Notes: a model not told the origin generated them from the sequence alone. DNA of 64,000 nucleotides from Pseudoalteromonas gelatinilytica (GCF_001641615.1 NZ_LRRU01000004.1:248001-312000); one strand, 5' to 3'; shown: positions 1 to 9,312, numbered from the stretch's first letter. A program made the numbers and translations.

Positions 1-1053
1 CTCTTAACGTGCAGCATTTTTACAACGAGCGCTTTTACTCAAGAGCAGTCATTACGCGAATTATACGCAAAGCCACAGCATGAGTGGCCAACGATTATTA
101 GTAGTAAAGATGTGCCAGCTGCACCGCTTAAACCTTTAAAAGCCAAGCCGTTTAAGCAAAGTGATGAGATCATCGCATTAGGTGAAAAGCTATTTAACGA
201 TACCCGTTTGTCACGAGATAACACGGTAAGCTGCGCAAGCTGTCATGAGTCTCGTTTAGCGTTTACAGATAGGCGTAAACTAGCAGTTGGCATTGATGGT
301 CAAGTCGGCACACGTAATACCCAAGCCATTATTGGTGTTGACCATTGGCAAACATTTTTTTGGGATGGCCGAGCAAAAACTGCAGCTCAGCAAGCATTAA
401 TGCCAATTGAAAACCCGATAGAAATGGGCAGTTCGGTTGAGCTTGTGCTTAACAAAGTAAACAGTGCTGAGGACTATAAAAACCCAATATTTAATGCCTT
501 TGGCAAAGAAGCGCTTAATAAAGAGCTATTGGCTCTTGCGCTTGTTGCCTTTGAACGCACCTTTGATATTCCTGAATCACTTTTCACGCGCTTTATCGAT
601 AAAGCACAAACGAACCCTAGTGAAGCGGTTGCACTTTTAGACGATCAACAACTTGAAGGTTTACATCTATTTAGAACCAAAGCGAGGTGTATGACTTGTC
701 ATGAAGGCGCTTTACTCAGTGACAATGAATTTCATGTTACGGGGCTGCATTTTTATGGTCGAAAACTTCAAGATTTAGGGCGTTTTGATGCCACTCAAGA
801 CCCCGCTGATATAGGCAAGTTTAGAACCCCTTCTCTTTTAGCATTACAACAAAGTACGCCTTGGATGCACCATGGTGGCTTTCAAAATTTGCTAGGGATA
901 GTCAACTTTTATAATGCAGGTGGAGCAAGGCCAAAACCGAGCAAAAAATTTAAAGATGATCCAAACTACCCACAAACAACTGAGTTACTGCATAAGTTAG
1001 CACTCAGTAAGGATGAAAAAAATGCGCTAATCGCATTTTTAGAAACCCTTTAA
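1..1053 (+). CDS. Di-haem cytochrome c peroxidase family protein (5' end outside window)
   Basis: The frame is open from the first base, so the gene starts before the window; the first visible residues look like the end of a signal peptide (TCSIFTTSAFT). About 350 residues are visible. Two CxxCH haem-binding motifs are present, CASCH near visible residue 78 and CMTCH near 230, the spacing seen in the CcpA/MauG family. Family members sit in the periplasm and reduce hydrogen peroxide with electrons from small cytochromes, or oxidise other substrates as MauG does. The C-terminal half contains the usual FRTPSLL and WMHHGGF segments. A GTG at 112 could be mistaken for a start, but the upstream in-frame residues argue against it. 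The family call is firm; the substrate is not known. Confidence 0.88.
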   Translation, partial: LLTCSIFTTSAFTQEQSLRELYAKPQHEWPTIISSKDVPAAPLKPLKAKPFKQSDEIIALGEKLFNDTRLSRDNTVSCASCHESRLAFTDRRKLAVGIDGQVGTRNTQAIIGVDHWQTFFWDGRAKTAAQQALMPIENPIEMGSSVELVLNKVNSAEDYKNPIFNAFGKEALNKELLALALVAFERTFDIPESLFTRFIDKAQTNPSEAVALLDDQQLEGLHLFRTKARCMTCHEGALLSDNEFHVTGLHFYGRKLQDLGRFDATQDPADIGKFRTPSLLALQQSTPWMHHGGFQNLLGIVNFYNAGGARPKPSKKFKDDPNYPQTTELLHKLALSKDEKNALIAFLETL

Positions 1054-1064
1054 CTGCATGCTCG

Positions 1065-1080
1065 CTCTTAGCAATAAGAG
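1065..1080. terminator. Short hairpin between convergent genes
   Basis: CTCTTA (1065-1070), loop GCAA, TAAGAG (1075-1080) lies between the peroxidase stop and the end of the leftward AraC gene. The stem is only 6 bp and no U-run follows, so termination here is a weak inference. Confidence 0.3.
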
Positions 1081-1089
1081 TGGGCTCTC

Positions 1090-2088
1090 TTACCCCTTTA
1101 ATTGACTTGGCGTAAGCCCTGTCCAGCGTTTGAATGCTCGTCTGAAATTAGCAATATCATAAAATGATAAGCGCATGGCGACTTGCTCATTGCATTGCTC
1201 GCGCATGGCAAGTAAGTAAATCGCTTTGCGCTTACTTTGCTCATCATACAAGGTAGAAAACCGCACGCCATGGGCTTTTAGTTTGCGCTTGAAAGTTGCA
1301 GGGCTCATGGCAAATTGGCTGGCGACTTGGTCTAAATTTAACGCCGGATTTTGATAAATTAATCGGCTTACGGCTTCCACAAAAGTGCTATTTGCAGAAT
1401 TTAATGCCGCTAGTTGCGAGTTAATTTGTGAGAACCTAAAACTACTAAACGCGGGGTTAGTCAGCCTAAGCGCGTGTTTATTTAATACCCAGCGGGTTAT
1501 AGGTTTTTCAAAAACGACTTTAAGGCCCAAATGCTGCTCGTATTCTTGGCTATGTCTGGCGCGTTTATAGGCAAACTCAAACTGACAAGGGACTCGCTCA
1601 CCCGCCACTTTTTTAATAACTTGATAAAACGCAGCGCTGTAAATTTCCATAACGTACTGGCTTATTTCATCATCCAAGCCCACTGCATTTTGCAGCACAA
1701 TGTAATACTGCTCGTTATGTACATAACTATAACTAAATAACAAAGGAGCTAGTTGCATGCGCAAATTGTGTAACTGCTTTAAAGCTTGGCCGATGTGCGC
1801 TGCATGTAGCACGCCTTGAGCAGCAACAGAGGTATCGTTCGCCAGCTGACTGCCTAATAAAAAGCCGCTGTCGGCAGATTTCATCAACTGCTTAAACTGC
1901 GTCAATAAGCGTACTTGCTGCGAAATACTAAACTGATGCTGCACACTCATTAAGTCTTGCTCAAACACCCCAGTGCCTCTGAGTAACTTATGCAGTGCAA
2001 TGCCGCGGCTTAAAGCCAGCTCCACCAGCGTGGTGATCAGCCCCTGTGCGGTGAGGTATTTGTCATCTTGATTAAGATACGGCTTCAC
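1090..2088 (-). CDS. AraC-family transcriptional regulator
   Basis: This 332-residue protein has the two-part layout of OruR/ArgR-like AraC regulators: an N-terminal sensing domain (about residues 20-200, the arabinose-binding-domain-like family) and a C-terminal AraC DNA-binding domain (about 240-332). The second helix-turn-helix ends in the typical FYDIANFRRAFKRWTGLTPSQ. It starts with GTG and overlaps the end of the upstream GGDEF-like gene by 17 bases, so the two are translationally coupled and probably co-transcribed. Target genes cannot be told from sequence; the TonB receptor/phytase unit across the gap is one possibility. Confidence 0.85.
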   Translation of the reverse strand: MKPYLNQDDKYLTAQGLITTLVELALSRGIALHKLLRGTGVFEQDLMSVQHQFSISQQVRLLTQFKQLMKSADSGFLLGSQLANDTSVAAQGVLHAAHIGQALKQLHNLRMQLAPLLFSYSYVHNEQYYIVLQNAVGLDDEISQYVMEIYSAAFYQVIKKVAGERVPCQFEFAYKRARHSQEYEQHLGLKVVFEKPITRWVLNKHALRLTNPAFSSFRFSQINSQLAALNSANSTFVEAVSRLIYQNPALNLDQVASQFAMSPATFKRKLKAHGVRFSTLYDEQSKRKAIYLLAMREQCNEQVAMRLSFYDIANFRRAFKRWTGLTPSQLKG

Positions 2089-2989
2089 AATGGCTGACTC
2101 TTTGTTGTTTTTGTTGTTGTAACTTAGCGTGTAAACGCGAGCTTAAACTGTGTGGTGTATCGCCTTGCATACTGCCCACTAAGGCCGCTGTTACATCTTG
2201 AAACTTAGCGTGTTTTTCGCCTTCGACCTTAAATGCACAATGGCTCAGCGCCGAGGTAATTTGCGCCACCAGCTCTTTCGCTTGTACTGCGCTGGTGTTT
2301 GGCATTAGCACCATAAAGCAGTCTCCTGCATAGCGGCACACCACATCGCTAAGGCGGCAATTCATCAACAAAAGCTCGCTCACTTCACGGAGTAAGCGGT
2401 CGCCTTCGATAAAACCAAATTCAGCGTTAAAATCAGCAAAACCGCGAATATCAATGGCGGCCAGTTGCAACGGCTGTGGCTCACTTAACTGCTCTTTTAG
2501 CACTGCTTGTAAGTAATCAGCCTTGTAAAGTCCTGTTATTGAACACACTAATTCATGCTCACGATGCTGGGCTTCACGACGTTTTAGTTGCCTATTCAGT
2601 ACGTATTGCTCTTGGTGCCATTGATACAGCCCAAGGCTTGTGAAAATCATGCCTATCGGCGCAGGCAATGATTCAATCCAAGTAAGCCATGTGTTAGTTG
2701 GTTGATGTAACCACTCATCAAATAAATCAAGGGAAGCTGAAAACATAAAAAGCCCAAGCCCAAGCACTAAAAAGCTGGTGACTTTGCCGGGTGGCCTCGA
2801 AATAAGTAGCGCAGCTATCCAAGTAAGGGTCATTAGCACAATGCCCCCCTCACCTAAAATATCTAACCATGCGATATCAGCAAGAGACTTTAATTCTCCT
2901 GCTTGCGCGCTTAGCAAAAACGCAATTACAAACAGAGCAATAACTGCATTGGTTAAAAATCGATGATGAGTAAAAGGGTTATATCGCAT
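2072..2989 (-). CDS. Membrane protein with degenerate GGDEF domain
   Basis: The 305-residue protein has about four hydrophobic segments in the first 130 residues followed by a GGDEF-type domain. The catalytic signature that should read GG(D/E)EF is AGDCF (in CRYAGDCFMVL), so diguanylate cyclase activity is unlikely; such domains usually act as sensors or scaffolds. It is the first gene of a two-gene operon with the AraC regulator (17-base overlap), suggesting that a membrane signal is passed to, or co-produced with, that regulator. A PhoB-like box (3070-3087), oriented towards this gene, lies about 80 bases upstream of its start. Confidence 0.8.
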   Translation of the reverse strand: MRYNPFTHHRFLTNAVIALFVIAFLLSAQAGELKSLADIAWLDILGEGGIVLMTLTWIAALLISRPPGKVTSFLVLGLGLFMFSASLDLFDEWLHQPTNTWLTWIESLPAPIGMIFTSLGLYQWHQEQYVLNRQLKRREAQHREHELVCSITGLYKADYLQAVLKEQLSEPQPLQLAAIDIRGFADFNAEFGFIEGDRLLREVSELLLMNCRLSDVVCRYAGDCFMVLMPNTSAVQAKELVAQITSALSHCAFKVEGEKHAKFQDVTAALVGSMQGDTPHSLSSRLHAKLQQQKQQRVSHCEAVS

Positions 2990-3069
2990 TCTCAGTACCT
3001 AACTATTATTCACGCTGCCATGCTAACTCGTTAGCGTTTAAAGCAGCAGGGTCATATTAGCTCAATGAT

Positions 3070-3087
3070 GTGACAGCAAAACGACAG
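3070..3087 (-). promoter_or_regulatory. Candidate PhoB (Pho) box, leftward
   Basis: Read on the minus strand, CTGTCGT (3087-3081) and CTGTCAC (3076-3070) are direct repeats whose starts are 11 bp apart, with a 4-base AT-rich spacer. This is the layout of the Pho box, whose half-site is CTGTCAT. It points towards the degenerate GGDEF/AraC operon. Match judged by eye. Confidence 0.6.
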
Positions 3088-3205
3088 TCATACCTTGTTA
3101 AACCTCCTAAGCACTGTATTTACCTTAAAAAGATGGGGTTATTGCAGCTCAAAAGTACTTTTAAAACCCGCTAATCACTTGTTTTTACTGGCTGTTAGCG
3201 ATTTT

Positions 3206-3223
3206 CTGTCACATTTGCGTCAT
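3206..3223 (+). promoter_or_regulatory. Candidate PhoB (Pho) box, rightward
   Basis: CTGTCAC (3206-3212), spacer ATTT, GCGTCAT (3217-3223): two half-sites starting 11 bp apart, the first nearly perfect and the second matching 5 of 7. It lies about 50 bases before the TonB receptor start and fits phosphate-starvation control of a phytase locus. Confidence 0.6.
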
Positions 3224-3273
3224 TTAAGCTGCGTACTTTGCTCGTCAAACCAAGGACAACCAGGAGCAACCCC

Positions 3274-5574
3274 ATGAAACAATTTAAAACGAAGGCGTTA
3301 GTAAGCGCCCTCGCCTTATGCCAATTTGCCGCATACGCACAAGACGAACAAAACAGCGATGAGAAAAAAGTAAAAGTCTCTGAAGAGCTTGTCGTCTATG
3401 GCGAGATTGGTTATCGCAACCGCTCACAAGAGCTGGCACCGACGCTTGAATACTCACAAGAGTACTTTCAACGTTTTGAACCACTTACTGCTGGTGATGC
3501 ATTAAAACGCGTACCGAGTGTGACGTTTTTATCGGATGTTTTAGAGTCTGATGGCGCGCGTATGCGTGGCTTAAGCCCGGCTTACACAAAGGTTCTTATT
3601 AACGGTGAAGAAGTACCTGGTGCAGGCGCTGACCGCTCATTCTTTGTTGACCGTATTCCTGCTGAGCTAATTGAGCGTGTAGAAATTATTCGTGCTTCAA
3701 GTGCAAACCGCTCTGCCGATGCCATTGCCGGTACGCTAAACATTGTATTGCGTGACGGTTACAGCCTAGATGGTGGTTACCTTCGTGCGGGTGGCCTGCG
3801 TTATGATGATGGCGAATTAAAAGAAAGCTTTGCCGGTGTTTACGGCACTGAGTTTGCTGGCGGCCGTTTATTACTTGGCGCTAACTTACAAGGCCGTTAT
3901 AACCCAAAACAAAAATCAAGCCTACGCTATGGCGACAGCCCAGAGAATAACGCCAATTTCAAAAGCGAAGAATTCGATAACCGTGAAGACCAAACAGACA
4001 CCCGCGATGGTGACGACACCTCACTAAATGCCAGCTACGAAATTGCTTTTGATAATGGCAGCAAGTTTGATATCAGCGCAATTTGGGTTGATACCGACCG
4101 TACTGAAGATGAGCGTTCATTTGAATATGACGACCCAACAGCAATCAATAACTCAATTGTTGAAGGCGGTAACCTTGAAACCGACAACGCCAATGTGTCT
4201 TACATTGATCAAACCAACTACAACATCAACTCGGGTTATGAGTTACCCCTTTTTGGTGGCACAAGTAAATTTAAGCTTGGTTTTGCAAGCTTTGAAGAGT
4301 CTGTTTACGAGCAAGAAGTAGAAATTGATACCTCTGAGCTACCTATGGTGTTTGAGGAAGAAGAAGAAACTGTAGACCTTGATGACAAAGAATGGTCATT
4401 ACAATGGCAACATAGCTTATTTGCAGGCGAGAACAAAACGATTCAATTCGGTGCCTTTGTACAAGGTAAAGAGCGCGATACTGCGGTTTATCAAGCCGAA
4501 GGTGAAAGCGAACAAAGCTTTACAAGCTGGGATCAGTTTAACCAAACACCAATGTCACTGGCAGGCTTTAACAACGAGTTTGAAGCAGCCGCCGGTGGCG
4601 TAAATAAACTCGAAGAAGACCGCCTAGATGTATTTGCACTAGTGAAGCACGAAGACCAAGACTTCTCGTGGGAGTTAGGTGTGCGCTACGAAACAACTGA
4701 TTCAACCATTACTGACAAAGTAGAAGGTGTGAGCGCTAAAAGCGATTATGACTTCTTCTTACCATCGGCACATTTACGCTACAACGTCTCTGAAAATGGC
4801 CGTGTTAGTGCCTCGGTTGCACGTAGCTTACGTCGCCCTGATTTTGATTACATCACCCCAGCTCTACTTGAAAAAGAATTAGGCGATAACGACTTTTTAG
4901 GTAACCCAGACTTACAACCAGAATCATCGTGGGGTATGGACTTAGGCTATGAGTATCGCTTAGGTAAAAGCGGCGTAGTAGGACTCAACGTGTTCTACCG
5001 TGATGTCACTGACCTTATCGAAATAGCTAATACAGGCCAACAAGGCTCAGAAGGTGATGGTACTTACATTTTGCAACCGCGTAACACCGGTGATGGCAAT
5101 GTAAAAGGTATCGAGCTTGATTTATCAACGCCGCTAAGCGCCATTAGCATGCCAAACACCGGGGTATTCTTTAACTACTCATGGCTTGATTCAGAAGTAG
5201 ATGACACTTTCGGTAGTCGTAAATTCAACGACCAATCTGACTATGTGTTTAACGTGGGTTTTATTCAAGACCTACCTGATTTAGGCGCTTCGTTCGGTGC
5301 AACTTACCGTAAACAAGGTGATGCCTATGGCCGTATCGTGGGTGAAGAAGTGACCACACACTATGGCGCGGACCTTGAAGTATTCGTAGAAAAACGCTGG
5401 CAAGACGTCACGCTTCGTTTAGTGGGCTCAAACCTATTAGATGCAAGTAAAGACGAAACCTTTAACAAGTTCGACACGGTTGATGACCAAATCAACCGCG
5501 ACTTTGACGAGTATGAATTAGAGTCTGAAGAAGCAGGCCCTGTTATTCAGTTAATGCTGCGCTACGCGTTTTAA
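3274..5574 (+). CDS. TonB-dependent receptor of the phytase locus
   Basis: This is a 766-residue outer-membrane receptor. The start at 3274 is chosen because AGGAG (3262-3266) sits 7 bases before it and a signal peptide follows at once (MKQFKTKALVSALALCQFAAYA). The plug domain (about residues 35-165) includes DALKRVPSVTF, MRGLSPAYTKVLINGEEVPG and ERVEIIRASSANRSADAIAGTLNIV; the rest is a beta-barrel ending in the terminal aromatic signal (LMLRYAF). The phytase follows directly. TonB receptor genes next to beta-propeller phytases are a known arrangement in aquatic proteobacteria, so the substrate is probably phytate, a lower inositol phosphate or a metal complex of one; that is an inference from context. 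Confidence 0.9.
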   Translation: MKQFKTKALVSALALCQFAAYAQDEQNSDEKKVKVSEELVVYGEIGYRNRSQELAPTLEYSQEYFQRFEPLTAGDALKRVPSVTFLSDVLESDGARMRGLSPAYTKVLINGEEVPGAGADRSFFVDRIPAELIERVEIIRASSANRSADAIAGTLNIVLRDGYSLDGGYLRAGGLRYDDGELKESFAGVYGTEFAGGRLLLGANLQGRYNPKQKSSLRYGDSPENNANFKSEEFDNREDQTDTRDGDDTSLNASYEIAFDNGSKFDISAIWVDTDRTEDERSFEYDDPTAINNSIVEGGNLETDNANVSYIDQTNYNINSGYELPLFGGTSKFKLGFASFEESVYEQEVEIDTSELPMVFEEEEETVDLDDKEWSLQWQHSLFAGENKTIQFGAFVQGKERDTAVYQAEGESEQSFTSWDQFNQTPMSLAGFNNEFEAAAGGVNKLEEDRLDVFALVKHEDQDFSWELGVRYETTDSTITDKVEGVSAKSDYDFFLPSAHLRYNVSENGRVSASVARSLRRPDFDYITPALLEKELGDNDFLGNPDLQPESSWGMDLGYEYRLGKSGVVGLNVFYRDVTDLIEIANTGQQGSEGDGTYILQPRNTGDGNVKGIELDLSTPLSAISMPNTGVFFNYSWLDSEVDDTFGSRKFNDQSDYVFNVGFIQDLPDLGASFGATYRKQGDAYGRIVGEEVTTHYGADLEVFVEKRWQDVTLRLVGSNLLDASKDETFNKFDTVDDQINRDFDEYELESEEAGPVIQLMLRYAF

Positions 5575-5591
5575 TACACAAAAGAGTTATT

Positions 5592-5612
5592 AAGGCAGCG
5601 CATTGCTGCCTT
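5592..5612 (+). terminator. Hairpin between receptor and phytase genes
   Basis: AAGGCAGC (5592-5599), loop GCATT, GCTGCCTT (5605-5612) lies 18 bases after the receptor stop and 20 bases before the phytase start. No long U-run follows. It may act as a partial terminator or mRNA-stabilising hairpin that sets receptor and phytase to different levels. Confidence 0.5.
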
Positions 5613-5632
5613 GTTGTATATTTGGGGATCCC

Positions 5633-7573
5633 ATGAATTTTAAAAAACCACTTAATCTTGTTGCCAGTGCAGTGATACTAAGCACCCTAGCAGCGTGTAG
5701 CCAAACAACGGCAACCGAGGCACCAAGTAAAAACCAATTAACAGCCTTTGGCACAACTGAAAATATGCAAGGCTCACAAGCAGCAGCCCTTGCTGATGAC
5801 GCTTGGCTCTTAAGCTCACAAAGCCAAGGTCTGCAACTTATTGATGCCACAGGTAAACAGCACGCATTACAAAAAGGTAACTTCGAAGCGTTATCTGTTA
5901 AGGCTATCAACAAAAACAGTTACCTTGTTGCTAGCATCGACAACGAAGCCGACCAAGCGGTGATTTTTAGCTTACAAAAAGCAGCTAAATGGCAGTTAAC
6001 TGAAATTAGCCGTATTAGCCCACCAAAAGCAAAGCCTGAGGCAGTGTGCTTATTTGCCAACCCGACCACTCAGGCTGTGTCGGCATTTGTGGCAGACGCT
6101 CGTGGTCTTATCCGCGAAACACTGGTGTTTGATATGGCAAATAAGCGCGCGTTAAACCTTGAATTACGCGAGTTTGCCGGTGTGAGTGAAACATCGGGCT
6201 GTGCGGTTGATGATAACAGTAAAACCCTTTACCTAAGCGAAGGCGAAGTGGGTATTTGGCAAATTAACGCCGACGCTGAATCGCGCGCTGATAAAAAGCC
6301 CCTTGCTATGATGTCGCCATTTGGCAGCTTAGCACCTGAAGTTGGCGGCTTAAGCACAACAAATGATGGCAGCTTATGGTTTACCACCTCTGAAGATAAC
6401 CAATTACATCGCTACGAAAATAACACAAAGCGTTTTAGTAGCTGGCAATTTGCAGGAGAACTAGCAATTGAATCTGCCGCAGTGCGCTTTAACAATAATC
6501 AAGCTGATATTGTGCTATACGATGATGAATCAGGTCATTACCTAAAAGGTCAAATCGAGGGGCAAATTAAAGCACAAGCCAAGCAGCAAAATAGCGCTAA
6601 AACAGCGGCTGTTACTTATATCAATGCACAAGCGCAAAGCGATGCGGTACGTGCTTTTGGTGATGCTGCCGATGACCCTGCTATTTGGGTAAACCCTCAC
6701 AATGCAGCAAAAAGCTTGATCTTAGGTACCGACAAACGCCGCGGTTTAATGGTGTATGACCTTGCAGGCAAAGAGCTACAAGCGCTAGAAACAGGCCGTT
6801 TAAATAATGTTGATGTGCGCCAACATGCAAGTATCAACAACGCAAGCAATACGTGGATCACCGCAAGTAATCGTACTCATAACAGTATCAGTGTTTACAG
6901 TGTCGATACTCACAATCAAGTGCAATATCTTGCTGAGTTACCAACGACTTTAAACGAAATTTACGGTATGTGTATGTATTCATCAAATACAGGCAACTAT
7001 GTGTTTATGAATGATAAATCAGGCCTGTTTCAGCAATACAAACTAACTGGTGATAATGAGAGCGTATCAGCACAGCTAGTACGCGAATTTAGTGTTCCTA
7101 GCCAACCAGAAGGTTGTAGTGCCGATGATAAAAGCGCACAGCTATTTTTAGGTGAAGAAGACGAAGGTATTTGGTTTATTGGCGCTGAGCCAACAGCAGG
7201 AAATAAACCTGTAATGCTACAAACCGTGAACGATATGCTCGTTGATGATGTAGAAGGCATGGAAATCTACCACGCAAAAGATGCTCGATATTTAGTGGTT
7301 TCTAGCCAAGGTGATTACAGCTATGTGCTTTATAAAATTATTGATGGCAATACCCCTAGCCTTGAGTTTGCGGGTAAGTTTGCAATCAGTAATAACCTAG
7401 AGTTAGCAATAGATGGCGTATCAGAAACCGATGGCCTAACGGTAACGCCGGCTGCACTACCGGGCTACCCTGAAGGGGTGCTAATTGTGCAAGATGGTTA
7501 CAACCGTATGCCACAAGCACCGCAAAACTTTAAGATTATTGACTGGCGCGAAGTAAAAAAAGCCATTCAATAA
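5633..7573 (+). CDS. Beta-propeller phytase, double-domain lipoprotein
   Basis: The 646-residue protein starts at 5633, after GGGGA at 5624-5628. It carries a lipoprotein signal (LSTLAAC), placing it on a membrane. The C-terminal half (about residues 320-646) is a beta-propeller phytase with typical segments: DDPAIWVNP, GTDKRRGLMVYDL, RLNNVDVR, EIYGMCMY and FLGEEDEGIW. The N-terminal half (about 40-315) is a second, more diverged propeller that also keeps a SEGEVGIW-like motif; dual-domain phytases of this kind are known. The enzyme family is calcium-dependent and removes phosphate from phytate. It is the second gene of the receptor operon and the likely periplasmic or surface partner of that receptor. 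Confidence 0.92.
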   Translation: MNFKKPLNLVASAVILSTLAACSQTTATEAPSKNQLTAFGTTENMQGSQAAALADDAWLLSSQSQGLQLIDATGKQHALQKGNFEALSVKAINKNSYLVASIDNEADQAVIFSLQKAAKWQLTEISRISPPKAKPEAVCLFANPTTQAVSAFVADARGLIRETLVFDMANKRALNLELREFAGVSETSGCAVDDNSKTLYLSEGEVGIWQINADAESRADKKPLAMMSPFGSLAPEVGGLSTTNDGSLWFTTSEDNQLHRYENNTKRFSSWQFAGELAIESAAVRFNNNQADIVLYDDESGHYLKGQIEGQIKAQAKQQNSAKTAAVTYINAQAQSDAVRAFGDAADDPAIWVNPHNAAKSLILGTDKRRGLMVYDLAGKELQALETGRLNNVDVRQHASINNASNTWITASNRTHNSISVYSVDTHNQVQYLAELPTTLNEIYGMCMYSSNTGNYVFMNDKSGLFQQYKLTGDNESVSAQLVREFSVPSQPEGCSADDKSAQLFLGEEDEGIWFIGAEPTAGNKPVMLQTVNDMLVDDVEGMEIYHAKDARYLVVSSQGDYSYVLYKIIDGNTPSLEFAGKFAISNNLELAIDGVSETDGLTVTPAALPGYPEGVLIVQDGYNRMPQAPQNFKIIDWREVKKAIQ

Positions 7574-7583
7574 ATTACTCCGT

Positions 7584-7615
7584 AAAGGTGCTCGGTTTAC
7601 CTGGGCACCTTTTTT
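7584..7615 (+). terminator. Rho-independent terminator after phytase
   Basis: AAAGGTGC (7584-7591) pairs with GCACCTTT (7605-7612) and runs into a T-tract. It ends the receptor-phytase unit and faces the end of the leftward lactate permease gene. Confidence 0.85.
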
Positions 7616-7631
7616 ATCTGCACATATTTAA

Positions 7632-9218
7632 TCAGTAAAATAGATAACTAAAACATCCTACAATTGCACCGTAAATCAGCATCGGCAAAAAGGTTTTCTT
7701 AAGCACGGGCCCTTCTTGATTATTCACTCCAACAATACTGGCTACAGCAATAATATTGCTAATGCAGATCATATTACCCATCGCCGCTCCCGTTGATTGC
7801 AACGCAAGCACTAAAGTTTCTGATAAGCCCACTTGCTCTGCAATACCATATTGAATACCGCCAAAGGTAAGATTAGACACCGTTGCCGAGCCTGAAAAGA
7901 AAGTGCCGAGTGCCCCCAAGTACGAGGCAAATAACACCCAGTGCTCACCGCTTAAATCAGCAAAGGTACTCGCCATATAAAATATGGGCGCATTATGGCC
8001 GCCTTGCATTAAAACATTCACCATCACCAATGCACCGATTAAAGCAATACATGGCATAGCAATACGGCCTAAGGTGTCTGAGCACATTTTCTTTACTTGT
8101 GGCTTACTCATATTAAGTAACGGCACGCAGATCAACACCACCAATACAAACGGGATCAGCGCTGGAACAAACAAGGTTTTATATGACCACCCCACTGAGG
8201 TGCCGAATATCTCATGTAAAGATAAGATCAGCGCTTTACTTAATTCAAATTGCGCAAAGCCCAAATTGACACTCAGCCAGAGCGTTTCGTCGTTAAGCAG
8301 TGCTTTAATACCTAGCTGATGAATACGGGTTATGACCAGCACAACAATCAAGAGTAATAGCGGGAATAACGCTACAAACAGCGTTTTAGGTGTGAACTCA
8401 GCCTTGTTTTTCGAGCTTTGTGTATTTGCAGCTGATTTATCTAAACCCACTCCCCGGCTTGCCAAATAAATAGTGACTAATAGCCCCACTGCACCACCAA
8501 TCAGTGATGGAAACTCATAGTTCCACTGAGCAAACAACCAATAAGGCAAGACACATGAAAACACGCTTAGATAAATGAATACGCTATTTTGACGCACCTT
8601 TTTTAGTGGCAGCACAAGACACAGCGCAATCATAGGAATAACCAAAGCAGCAATAACATGGCACAGTGCCGTCCATTTTGAGATAGCCAGCACTTGCTGG
8701 TCATCTAACTGTAGCGCCGAAAAACCAAACCATGTTGGTGTGCCAACAGCCCCAAAAGAAACGGGAATTGAGTTTAAAATAAGAGTGAAAACAATCACTT
8801 TAAAAGGCGAGAAACCAAGCCCGACTAAAATAGGCGCAGCAATAGCCGCTGGCGTGCCAAAGCCCGATGCGCCTTCGAGCATAAATGCAAATGCCCAACC
8901 TATGATCATCAATTGCGCAACCTGATTACTGCTAATAGATTCGAGCCAGTGTTTAATCGTGGTTTCGGCCCCTGATATTGCCAACATGCGGTTAAGTAAA
9001 ATAGCCCCAGCAATAATCGAAATGGGGGTCATGACTGACAACACACCAGCAAACGAATTAGCAAGCAACAGCCTTAAATCAGCTTGAAAGTAAAACAGTT
9101 GCAATAAGGCTGCGAGTAGCGCTGTTATGGGTAAGGCAATATAAGAAGCGATGGGGCTGCGTTTTACCATCATCCAGATCAGCACCAAAATAGGTAGTGC
9201 AGCCACTAGGGTATTCAT
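7632..9218 (-). CDS. L-lactate permease family transporter
   Basis: This is a 528-residue inner-membrane protein with about 12-14 membrane segments and the LctP family signature EGASGFGTPAAIAAPILVGLGF broken here as EGASGFGTPAAIAAP near residue 115, plus VGTPTWFGF near 160. The length is typical. Family members import lactate or glycolate with protons. AGGATGA lies just before the ATG. It stands alone: no lactate dehydrogenase gene is next to it. Confidence 0.9.
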   Translation of the reverse strand: MNTLVAALPILVLIWMMVKRSPIASYIALPITALLAALLQLFYFQADLRLLLANSFAGVLSVMTPISIIAGAILLNRMLAISGAETTIKHWLESISSNQVAQLMIIGWAFAFMLEGASGFGTPAAIAAPILVGLGFSPFKVIVFTLILNSIPVSFGAVGTPTWFGFSALQLDDQQVLAISKWTALCHVIAALVIPMIALCLVLPLKKVRQNSVFIYLSVFSCVLPYWLFAQWNYEFPSLIGGAVGLLVTIYLASRGVGLDKSAANTQSSKNKAEFTPKTLFVALFPLLLLIVVLVITRIHQLGIKALLNDETLWLSVNLGFAQFELSKALILSLHEIFGTSVGWSYKTLFVPALIPFVLVVLICVPLLNMSKPQVKKMCSDTLGRIAMPCIALIGALVMVNVLMQGGHNAPIFYMASTFADLSGEHWVLFASYLGALGTFFSGSATVSNLTFGGIQYGIAEQVGLSETLVLALQSTGAAMGNMICISNIIAVASIVGVNNQEGPVLKKTFLPMLIYGAIVGCFSYLFY

Positions 9219-9312
9219 GGGTCATCCTGTTGTTTTTATTAAGCGCTTTCCTTAATTCAAAGTATAGACAGGATAACCATAATCAGTATTTTTTATTTGT
9301 TAAATGAGTGTA

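Noticed and set aside
112..1053. GTG at 112 as the start of the peroxidase gene
   Set aside because: The frame is open back to base 1 and encodes signal-peptide-like residues, so the gene begins before the window.
3238..3273. Extended start of the TonB receptor at 3238
   Set aside because: The start at 3274 has a well-placed AGGAG and a normal signal peptide; the extension would bury it.
4028..4603. Open frames inside the TonB receptor gene in other frames
   Set aside because: They lack ribosome-binding sites and resemble nothing; they are by-products of the codon use of the real gene.
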